Assembly: GCA_963693315.1 (NCBI GenBank)
Contig: CAVNZG010001094.1
Location: 19,349 to 83,348 of the forward strand
Source of the DNA: Diogma glabrata
Lineage: Eukaryota; Arthropoda; Insecta; Diptera; Cylindrotomidae
Direction of reading: 5' to 3'
Length of the DNA: 64,000 nt
The notes below the pieces were generated by a model, which saw only the letters and a program-made list of their open reading frames with translations, ran no database searches and was not told the origin of the DNA. The position numbers and the translations under genes are program-made. Positions 1-10,000 of the stretch are shown piece by piece (the first letter of the stretch is position 1; every line of letters begins with the position of its first letter).

Positions 1-1083
1 TTTTGGTCAATGTCTTTCGGTTTGAAAACGGTCGACATATCGAAGTATATCCACAATCCACATGCAACAAATTAAGATTGGAGAAAATATCTTGTCGCTA
101 TGGCAAAATAGTTAACGTATAAATTATCTTACTCAATTAAACAAATTACGATTTTTAAAATTTATTGCCATCGGCTTATACATATTGTCACTTCTTTCAG
201 CTTCACAAATTTAGTTGGAACTTCATGTTCGATTAAGTTTGTTTGTCATGTTAAAAACCTATCCCGTTATATTGATTTATGATAGCCAGATGTTTATTAT
301 TAATTAATCAACAATAAAATATAGACATACACCAACATAAGTTAAATATTATTCAATAGACGATTTTATCATACAACAATTCAGCTGTAGGTATTTCAAC
401 ATTCAAATGATTTATTTATACGAATATTTGAAGAAATATCGATGGAATCAAACAATAAGAAATTATGTAGGTATACAAATGAAAAGAAAGCAAAAGATAT
501 GATGAATTTGGAATACAAAATATTCTTATTTCATGTAATTTTTGTCTTTATTATAAATAAAATAAAAAAAACGTCTCGTGTTTGTTGTGAGTGAAGTTCA
601 AATACCTTGTGGTATTCCATTCATAACGTAATAATAATAAATATAATAATAATAACAAAAATAAGATACAGATAAGTAATATTTTTGTGATTTTTGACGA
701 GTCATTATATTTTAATTTCTGTTAAATTTTAAATTATATATTTTGGGCTCGATGTTTGTATTGCAACTCGTTTTTATTTAATTTTTGTTTGTTTTGGGCA
801 ATTGGAAGCTTTTAAGTTTGACTGAGTTCAATAGGATCAAAACATGTTTTTGTCTAATTTTTAGATTTTTTTTTTCAATTTTAAATCGATATGTTAAAGT
901 GTTGGTTTAAAATTGGCGCTTCGTGTGCGGTTCTTCTTTTTTATTTAATTTTTTTTTAAATCTAAAATTTAATTGCTTTTTGTGAAAAGATTTGACTTCT
1001 GTAATTTAGTTAGAGATACATCTCTTAAATAAAATATAGAGAAGTGAGATTATTTTATTGTAAACAAACAATTTTAATTGAGG
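1..1083. other. AT-rich intergenic DNA
   Basis: No coding potential or recognisable repeat family seen on either strand. It contains simple AT-rich runs, including an imperfect ATA trinucleotide tract near 630-660. Confidence 0.6.
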
Positions 1084-1321
1084 ATGCTGGACCCCGCAAT
1101 TATTCTAAAATATTTTAATTATCACGAGTGGTATTGGACTCCTGGCATTAGATTTTCTTTTCAGGATCAAAGAATAAAGCGACCCGAGTTGATGACGGGC
1201 TTGGCTTGAACGAAACCGAACGAAAACTCGTGTATGGAACCCTGTAAATCCCATAAAATGGTTTAGAAATCCTGAATAAGGACTCTTTGACGACTCCTAG
1301 ATGAAGAAGAACTTTTATTCG
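1084..1321 (+). other. Possible remnant exon interrupted by hAT element
   Basis: A plausible 3' splice site (pyrimidine tract ending tttcttttcag at about 1164) precedes sequence less AT-rich than its surroundings. One plus frame gives a short open stretch (SKNKATRVDDGLGLNETERK) that soon meets stops. After removal of the hAT element at 1330-5014, another frame runs across the junction (DEEELLFDTIVPQLDVANSD) to about 5090. I do not recognise the product. It may be an old gene or transposon fragment, or chance. Confidence 0.2.
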
Positions 1322-1700
1322 ATACCATACAGGGGCGTCAATTGGGTAGGGCTGGGGGGGCATTGGCCCCCCCCAAGGATCTGATACTATCAATACATCG
1401 ATTCAATAAAACCATCCAATCGTGATAGAATTATACACTATAAAAATTTCAATGCACTGTTATTATGTAAATGCGTCTAATTTTTAGAAGATTTACTTAA
1501 CTAATATACCAATTTTATCGCATACTATTAATTGAAATATATCTGATAATATAACTATTACGTTACATATTATTTTGGCCCGACTAAAGTACAGCTCACC
1601 GCAATATTCAAACCATTATCGTTCTTTGTATCAAGGACTAGAGCGCCACCGATACGAAAGGCGGTCTATTGCTTCTAATCTTCTGATGAAATCAGTTTTA

Positions 1701-1817
1701 TAAACAAAACACGATCGTTCTTCCAAAAACGCCGTTGGTGCGTATTGTGACAAAATTCTATCGTACTATAAGGTGCGCGGCATCACCGCTTTTAGAAGAA
1801 CGATTGTGTTTTGTTTA
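1701..1817. repeat. Inverted repeat with 22-bp arms
   Basis: Arms at 1701-1722 and 1796-1817 are reverse complements with one mismatch (TAAACAAAACACgATCGTTCTT against its partner). The sequence between is partly self-complementary. It lies inside the hAT element and could be a nested small inverted-repeat element or a hairpin of the hAT itself. Just downstream, an 11-bp unit (gtctgagccac) is repeated in tandem. Confidence 0.7.
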
Positions 1818-3455
1818 TAAGATATTCGTGTCTGAGCCACGTCTGAGCCACGATTTCATTAGTATAGCGTTCCTCGAGAGTTCATAGTGCAGTATTTAAC
1901 ATTCAAATTTCAATTGTTATTGGCCATTGGTAATTTATATAAACTTAAAAGTAAGTACATGCAGGAGAACACAACCTAATTATACCCCACTTATTTGGAG
2001 AACCCTGACTGTTTGGCCTTGTTTTTTATCTATATATCAGTTTGTACAAACCTTACAAGACTTTTTTAAAAACAATAAATTAAAAACAATTCTAAAATGT
2101 AAAATCCTATAACATATCAAAAGTTTTCTTGATAGTTGTGCTAATTTTTATAAAATGAATGAAAATAATTACGGGAGTAATTTAAATTTATTGGGTTATT
2201 TCCAGTGATTTTATGATAGTGAATGTTTTATAATGGACAAGCAATATTTTCTAACGACACGAACAAATATTTAAGTTATGTAAATATTTTCAAAGTATGT
2301 TATGAAAACTTGCTGTCAAATTCATTTTATGAATTTTTAATTCATAAAATAGCAAAAATTATATGTTTGGTTGGTTATAATAAAATCCAAAACGTATCCT
2401 AAACGTCAATCTTTGTTCATTTTTTTTATGCAGTCACAGGGAGGGAGAAAATATTATTTTTTTGTGGTAGGTTTTTCTTATAGATTTAAAAGAAGCTCGC
2501 AATAATTGTACAATTTTGAATCAAATGAAAAAGTTACGCACGTCCCACGCTGCGTGGAAATGTCACACATTTTATTGCGTTGTACCACGGAGAAATATGT
2601 CCCACGAAGCGTCCCACGAAACAAATATTTCCACCACATTTGCCCGCATTATCGAAATAATCATCTACCTACGTATAGTTTGCATCTTAGTCAGAGCAAT
2701 GGCTTCACAGTTTTTTCTTGCAGTTTGTATAATGTTCTGTATATGTTGATTTAACCATATTGAGAGAACAATTCAGTGCAATATTATTATGGAAAATAAA
2801 ATACAAAATATTTTACTTAAAAAGATGCAGTTTTGCGTATAAATTCATAAAAATTTAAATTTTTAAACCAGAGTTTACGAGTCTTTATTCGAGCACTCAT
2901 TTTAATCCTTTGAAATAATATTCAAAATTAAAATGTTCATAATTTGAATATCGTTCTTACCCTTAAGAGTAAAATTTTTGTTTTTTCGATTTTACTCCTT
3001 TGGAGCAGATTACATTTTCCAGTTCTTTCATTCGATTTATAAAAGGAGAAAATTAATCACTCTACGTCATCCTTTATATTCATTTTTCTAACAATGCATG
3101 AATAATTGAACGAATCAAGCATTTCACGTTAAAAAGCATCAAATTTGACGCAAAAGTAAAAGTTTTGAGTATTTGAAAGAAAATATTTATTTCAATTTAG
3201 TAGCAAGAATGATATTTTATTATTTTCACTCCTGTATGTGGGAGTGTTATATTTTTTTAAGCTACGCACTGAAAGGACACAGTAAAAGAGTGTTATAAGT
3301 AGCGTTTCAAACCCTGTTTAAAACACACTTTAACTAGGAAGCTCAAAAAAAAAATTATTATTTTCTGATATATAATTTTTTTTCTCAATAAAGAACAAAC
3401 AAAGTAAACAGCATAAAAACTTGATAAATGGTATAGATTTCCAAAAGATAGAACG

Positions 3456-3476
3456 AGAGGTATACTGTATACCTCT
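3456..3476. repeat. 21-bp perfect palindrome
   Basis: AGAGGTATAC, one central base, then GTATACCTCT. It sits inside the AT-rich part of the hAT element; no function can be assigned. Confidence 0.85.
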
Positions 3477-3779
3477 TATACTTACAGAATAAAGAAAAGA
3501 TATTAATTATTTAGTAAAATTAAAATAAATTGTTTCAATTGTTTTACAGTCTTTACTTGTGTAACAAAAGTTGTAAGCTACTATAAAAGGTAAATTTATA
3601 CTAATTTTTAAAATTATATTTAAAAAGTTCTCCTGCAAATCAAGACGGATAGAAAACGTTTACGTAAATTCTTATACGATATTGAATTGGACTATCCTTT
3701 TATAAAAAAAATCAAAATATAACGACGCAAAAGTTTAGTGTATTACCAGTCGTAGTGAATTTGAAAATTAACAGTGGAC

Positions 3780-4260
3780 ATTATGATATTAAAAGACATA
3801 TAGATACAGATAAACATAAAAAAGCGTTGCTATAAGCCGCCAGCTCCAGTAGCTTAAACAAGTTTTGTTGTTATTTTGTTGCAATTTGCGCTGATAACAC
3901 GAACACCAATTTTAGTGGTGTCACGTCAAGGGGTGAAAATTAAAAAACAAGCTAAACTCGAATTTGAACCACAGTGTATTGGGTATTGGATTTGCAGCCC
4001 ATATTCTAAATAATGCAATAAGAAATGCTGCTGATTTAAATGGCAGGGTTAAAACAATTTGGATATTTTACTGTCTTTACTGGAGACGTTGAAGGAGTTC
4101 TGCGGCAAAAGTAATGTCGAACATAACCAACTTATTGGATACAGTGAAACTCGCTGTCTGGCGGTAATGCCAGCACTAGAAAGAATTTAGAAAATATACG
4201 AACCACTGCAATCACATTTCCTAACGGTTGAATGTCCAATTAAAATAAAAGAATTTTTTG
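3780..4260 (+). pseudogene. hAT transposase remnant (ZMYM/TTF-finger type)
   Basis: Three broken frames on the plus strand resemble parts of one transposase in the correct order. First comes a zinc-finger-like end (KRHIDTDKHKKALL) near 3795. Next is GIGFAAHILNNAIRNAAD near 3990. Then comes a stretch in which LIGYSETRCLAVMPALER is readable at about 4130-4190, followed by YEPLQSHFLTVECPIKIKEFF. The last resembles the TRW-LPALERIL-EPLKSYF segment of hAT transposases related to ZMYM-like proteins. Stops and frameshifts separate the pieces and the catalytic C-terminal part is not readable. Identification is from motif memory, not a search. Confidence 0.7.
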
Positions 4261-5022
4261 AAGTATTAAATAGTAAACAAATAGTAAAGGAAAGCATTGG
4301 ATAGTAAATTTATGCACAATCTAGTTAGCACGTTTTCACCGTTCCACTTTCTCGCAATATAAATTCTAATTAGTTAGTATTTGGAAGAATGTTTGCATTT
4401 TGTCCCACATTTTAACGATTTGGCTCTGGTCAGTTTAGGGTAGACATAACTCTTTCTCTCTAAGACAAATAAAGGAAAACAAACAAACAAACAAACAAAA
4501 AAACGATTCGACATAAGAGGAGTCACGTAGGTATTGCAATCCCGTGGTGTTTTATTTTTCCTGGGACTATGTGACTCATAAATTTTAAATCCCAGGATGC
4601 CCGAGATCTAAAAAATCGTATAGAAAAACCATCCTTTTTTTCTATGCTGCACGATCTGCTGTCGTTTACAAATTCACTCTCTGAACAGTTACAAAGCAAA
4701 GATATAATAATTTCTAGCACAAGCGCTTTAATTAAAACTACTATCTTGATGCTTAAACAATGCAGAGATTATACTAAATTTAAAATTATTTTTAACAAAT
4801 GAAGGGATTTTGCAGAACTTTGCGGCATTCGCTTCGATGAAACAACACCAGAAGACTAGCAGAGTAACCAATGTATGCATTTAAATGCTTTTAAATATAT
4901 GTGTGTATAAAAACGTGTATGTTATGTTTTACGAAAAAAAATTTTTTATGTGATTTAAATTCTCGCCCCCCCCAAGATTAAAAAAATTCTCGCCCCCCCC
5001 AAATGACGCCACTGATACCATA

Positions 5023-5231
5023 GTACCACAACTTGATGTTGCCAATAGTGACGCTTGGTTCATGAATACGGCGCCGCAGCATTATCTATTCCAATAGAGA
5101 TCTGTGAAGGCTCTCGTTCTAAAGATAGGCTTAACGGGCGGATTTGAAAGGTGGAGTTAACATGTTTACATTTCTATAAGTAAACGTTCATCACTGTAAA
5201 GAAGCATTTGCTGCTCAAATTAATAAAAAAC
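5023..5231. other. Unique spacer between hAT and element 1
   Basis: About 210 bp between the hAT duplication and the left LTR of element 1. Its first part continues the possible interrupted exon described at 1084-1321. Nothing else recognised. Confidence 0.5.
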
Positions 5232-6325
5232 TATTGCGAGTGCCACTGTAGGTGGCTTGAACTTTTATACACAACAATTTTACTACTTCAAGAAAAAATA
5301 AAAATATAACTAACCTACGGATTGTAACGATCACCCTCACACAAATCTGAATTTAGGAATCTCTTATAATACTTATTCCTAATCTGACATTTCAATAGTT
5401 AAACTTCGGAATTAATTAATAATATATATATATAAAAACAAATAAACTTATCTTCTATGTAATCGATGTGATGCCTTCTATCCTTTCCAGATTGCCTTCG
5501 TTGTTTTCTTTCCCTTCACCAGCAAAAAATCCATTTGGAAATATAGCTTTTAATTCACTTAACATATGTGCAAAAAAACCAGACTTAATTTTGTTAAATT
5601 CCTTCGATATTGAGAATTTTCATCAAACATCTTTTCTTTACCTTCCTTAAATAGTTTTATAGCTTGTTTACCTTTTCTCATTAAATTATTTGTAAATATA
5701 TTAAAATGTTCATTTGTGTGTAATATATACATTTGATCCTCACATTTAGAATAAATCAAACGTAATCTTTGATATGTATCAATTTATTATTTTATTTTTA
5801 ATTCCAGACACTTATAATTAAAAACACACTATTCAAACTTTCATAAAACATTTTTGTGTTTAAATATAACATTACAAAAATTTGTTTTTGATATAATTAT
5901 CAATGAACTTATTTTTTTCTAAACATGATTGCATGAACAAACTTTGACTAGATGTCATCTTTTGAAAAACTAAAACCGGAATGAATTTTTATTTAAATCA
6001 AACTTTTAACATAGAAAACTCATTCAATCCAAAAATGTGATTTTTTGTTTTACATCTTCAATCAAAAAATCAAATCGTGTAATACCAAAGATTCAACAAA
6101 AATTAGCAACGACATCTGTTCGTTAGAATTGGAAATAAAATTGAGTACGTTCGTTTGTTTTTTATAGTATATTCGAAATTTAACTAGCCGTTAAGTATTA
6201 GAAAATTTTAAAATGATTATTAATGTAAAAAATGAACTGAAACTAATGAAATACATTTTTATTGAATTAGAAAAAGAAGATGAATTGGTTTTATTGTTGT
6301 TTAGGCGCATATAGCGGACGTTACA
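5232..6325 (-). repeat. Element 1, 3' LTR
   Basis: 1,094 bp, reading TGTAACGTCC to CTCGCAATA on the minus strand. It is identical to the other LTR except for one base. Short frames inside it occur in both LTRs only because the LTRs are copies. Immediately outside it, at about 6333-6365, lies an imperfect inverted repeat (TTCAAGGTAAA with TTTACCCTTGAA) where a polypurine tract would be expected; no clear polypurine tract is visible. Confidence 0.92.
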
Positions 6326-6649
6326 CCATAAATTCAAGGTAAAAACCAAGGTATTTACCCTTGAAATCACAAAAACGTCGTCACCCCCTCTACGTCAGAA
6401 ACCACCGAACTACTTCCAACAACTAATCTGTATCTGGGATCGAGATACCCACAGTCACTGGCGTCAAGACCGATGACCGGTTCCACCACTCATGAGGTCC
6501 CTAGGAACTTCACTGAGTATTGAGACCGACCATCCATCCGAACGTCAGCACCATGGACACCCCGATACTACCAGTAAGTATGACACTGAAGATGTAAACC
6601 CCAGAGACAACAACCAGACAGAGGAACTACCCTACCTAACGAAAAGACA

Positions 6650-7030
6650 TCATTCACTGATGTCTTTCGCGTGATGGACTCCAAGATTCTTACCGCTCAT
6701 ATCTGTGCACTCATAGAGTACATTTCCAATCTTAGTCTTAATCATCGCAGGTAAGAACTTTGGAGCCAATTTTGCCGAGAACTTTTTTGTAGCGTCACTC
6801 AAATGATGTTGCCGTACATACACACGTTGTTTTGGTTGACAAGTCCGTAGTTTAGATCGCAGGTTATACTGATGTTGCGATTTCTTGAAAGCTGCTTTTA
6901 AATTTTCCTGAACCCGGTTCCTGAGCAGAGTCAAATGATCAGAGCGTTTTAATTCCTCACCAGCATCTTCACCAAGCTGGTGTAGTGATCTCAACAAATG
7001 GTATTTCCATCCGAGATTGGATGTTGACCA
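6650..7030 (-). pseudogene. Element 1 integrase C-terminus, out of frame
   Basis: This frame continues the integrase of the long Gag-Pol frame after a frameshift near 7000-7025. Its sequence (KYHLLRSLHQL, then QYNLRSKLRTCQPKQRVYVR and SAKLAPKFLPAMI, ending VHHAKDISE) aligns with the C-terminal end of the Pol of element 2 (RYNLRARLTLFKPGDTVFRR, SAKLAQKFIEARV, VYHSKDIRA). This is the GPY/F-type region of Gypsy integrases. The open frame can be extended upstream to 7117, but that part is an out-of-frame shadow of the integrase core. No downstream env-like frame follows. Confidence 0.85.
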
Positions 7031-10000
7031 AATAATAGATAGTACGGTGAGTACTTGGTAGCTGAATGTACTGCAGCCCGCAGTGCATAAGCGATTTCCC
7101 CAATCTGTGAATCCCACTTGGTATGTTGACCTTTTATGAACGCTCGAATTGCTGCTAGAACTGACCTATTGACCCGCTCTGACGCGTTGCTTTGAGGACT
7201 ATAGACACCGGTCCTAATGTGTTTAATGCCGAAATCTGACAAAAGACTTTGAAAGTTCCTACTAGTGAACTGTTTGCCATTGTCACTGTGCAGAAACTCT
7301 GGTACCCCATATGTAAGAAACACTTCATTCCTTAGAAAAGCATTCACCTTCGGTGAAGTTGCGTTTCTAAGTGGTTTCAGTAGTACAAACTTCGTAGCAT
7401 GATCCAGAACTATCAATAACACCGTATTCCCAAGTGTAGAACGAGGGTACGGTCCCAAAAAATCTATATAGACTCTCTGCCATGGACGTGCTGTTTCGAA
7501 TTGATATTGCATCGGAGGACGCAAAATCTGATTCGTGGCTCTTGTTTGTTTACATGTGTCGCAGGACACAACATAGTTGTGTACCTGTGACGCCATGCCC
7601 GGCCAATAATAAAGACGTCGAAGTAATTCTAAAGTCTTTTTAACACCTCCATGAGCAGCAGTACTATCATCGTGATGTTTCTGAATCATGTTGGAAGTCA
7701 TCGGTTTTGGTACCCAGAGTTTCCACACAGGAACATCGTTGGGTATTGCATCAGGTCTTGGCTCAATACGTATGTATAGCTTATCATCCACGACTTTAAC
7801 AGATGGAAAGTCCTTGGGTGATGATTGAACTTTAGCTATCATATCCATATATTCCTTGTGCCGATAACCTTCATTGTCGATTTTGATGTCGTTAATGTGA
7901 TGTGTTAATGCTTCCGTCAATTCCTCGTGTGTATCGTCATAAAGACGAGATAGAGCATCAGGGACTATATTTTGGGTACCTTTTTGGTGGACAATGGTAA
8001 AATCCATATGTTGGAGTTTTAGGCTCCACCTAGCCAGACGACCACTCAAGTCTTTCTGTGACATAAGCCACTTCAGACTTGAGTGATCAGTCACAATTGT
8101 AAATCGGTGACCTTCAACATAGCCCCTGAATTTCTTCACAGTCAGAATTGCCGCAAGACATTCCAACTCAGAAACTGAATAATTTCTTTGAGCTCTATTT
8201 AATTTCTTCGACATGAAGGCTATCGGACACTCTTGTCCGTCAGTATCAACCTGATACAACACACTACCTATCCCTGTCAGACTTGCATCGCATCTAATAA
8301 AGAACTCTTTATTATAGTCAGGGTTAATTAATACCGGTGCTGTAGTCAGCAATCGTTTTAAATTTTCGAAAGCAGCTTGCGCTTCTAATGTCCATTTCAG
8401 TTTCCCCGAACTCTTCTTTAATAAATCGGTAATTGGTGATACCACGCTTGCATAATTTGGTATGAAACGTTGGTACCAACCAGCCATTCCTAATAAACGT
8501 CGTATCTGTTTTACTGTAGATGGAGCTGGATACTCAGCGACAGCTCTTACCTTGTCAGGGTCTGTTCGAAGACCATCTTCACCAACCAAAAATCCCAAGT
8601 ATTTCACCTCTCTCAGAACAAATTTACTTTTCTTGAGGTTTATTGTTAACCCAGCCGCTCTTAACAATGAAGAGACTTTGGACAGCAATTCCATATGTTC
8701 CTGGAACGTGGAAGAGACTACCAATAGATCATCTAAATAAACAAAGACATTTTCGTGATATTGATGTGGTATCACTTTGTGCATTAGCCGACACATTGTC
8801 TGGGGAGCATTGCACAATCCAAAGGGCATAACCCGGAATTGATACAATGGACGACCAGGCACTGTGAAGGCTGTCTTGTCTCTAGATGCTTCTGCCAGAG
8901 GAATCTGCCAGAAAGCATCTTTGAGATCAATACTGGAAATGTACTTTGTGCTATTTAGACGACCTAGTAAGCCATCAATCAAGGGAAGTGGGTAAGCGTC
9001 CTTTTTAGTTAGTGAATTGACACGACGGCTATCAATACATAATCTGTTTTTACCAGATTCTTTTTGTACCAAAACCACTGGCGAGCACCAAGAACTGTTA
9101 GACTCTTCGATCACGCCCATTTGAAGCATCCGGTCGAGTTCGGCATAAACCTTTAGTTGAACAGCCGGCGATGTGGGATAATGCCTCTGTTTAACAGGTG
9201 CACTATCACCAACATCGATGACATGTTCAACCAAAGAAGTCTTTCCGAGTCCAGACACTTCAAATGACGGGAAAGAATCCTTGATCATATCCAGTTCATT
9301 ACCAGATTCTTTTTGTACCAAAACCACTGGCGAGCACCAAGAACTGTTAGACTCTTCGATCACGCCCATTTGAAGCATTCGGTCGAGTTCGGCATAAACC
9401 TTTAGTTGAACAGCCGGCGATGTGGGATAATGCCTCTGTTTAACAGGTGCATTATCACCAACATCGATGACATGTTCAACCAAAGAAGTCTTTCCGAGTC
9501 CAGACACTTCAAATGACGGGAAAGAATCCTTGATCATATCCAGTTCATGTTGCTGATCAGTGGTGAGGCTATGTGTATTTAAAGGTTGTAGCTCTGTACG
9601 AGTCAGTTCACTAACAAAAGAAGGAACAATACCGAATTTCTCCCAGAAATCTATGCCCAGGTAGAGCTCTTCTCGTAATCCTGGGACAATATGAAACCGC
9701 ATTGGTTTAGTGGAGCCATTCACAGTTATTGGAATTTCAATGTAACCTAAAATTTTAGTTGCAGTACCATCTGCCGTACGAATACACGAAGTGTACTTAC
9801 GGTAAGTTGTACCTGCTGATTCCAATAATTCCAAGGAATTTCTTCCAAGTATAGTGATTGACGCTCCACTATCCAATAATCCTGCGATATTTTTGTCCAA
9901 AATCCTTATTGTCAATCGCGGCCGAGGATCCTTTGTTTCTGAAAGGATAGATGAAATACAAGCTTTACGTAATAATTTCCTCATCCTCCAATATCTGATG

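Larger units (their letters stand above)
1330..5014 (+). mobile_element. Decayed hAT DNA transposon
   Basis: The ends are imperfect inverted repeats: CAGGGGCGTCAATTGGG at 1330 and the reverse complement of CAGTGGCGTCATTTGGG ending at 5014 (15 of 17 match). The element is flanked by a perfect 8-bp duplication, ATACCATA, at 1322-1329 and 5015-5022, which is the length made by hAT transposases. Runs of G/C just inside both ends are shared. The interior is mostly AT-rich, with a broken transposase on the plus strand between about 3.78 and 4.26 kb. The perfect duplication argues the termini are precisely placed although the gene is dead. Confidence 0.88.

Noticed and set aside
2506..2754. Overlapping 82- and 77-codon frames
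   Set aside because: No domain; they come from a short tcccacg-rich stretch inside the decayed hAT element.
5468..5759. 60- and 66-codon frames, present also at 14426-14717
   Set aside because: They are identical because both lie in the LTRs of element 1; no domain is visible.
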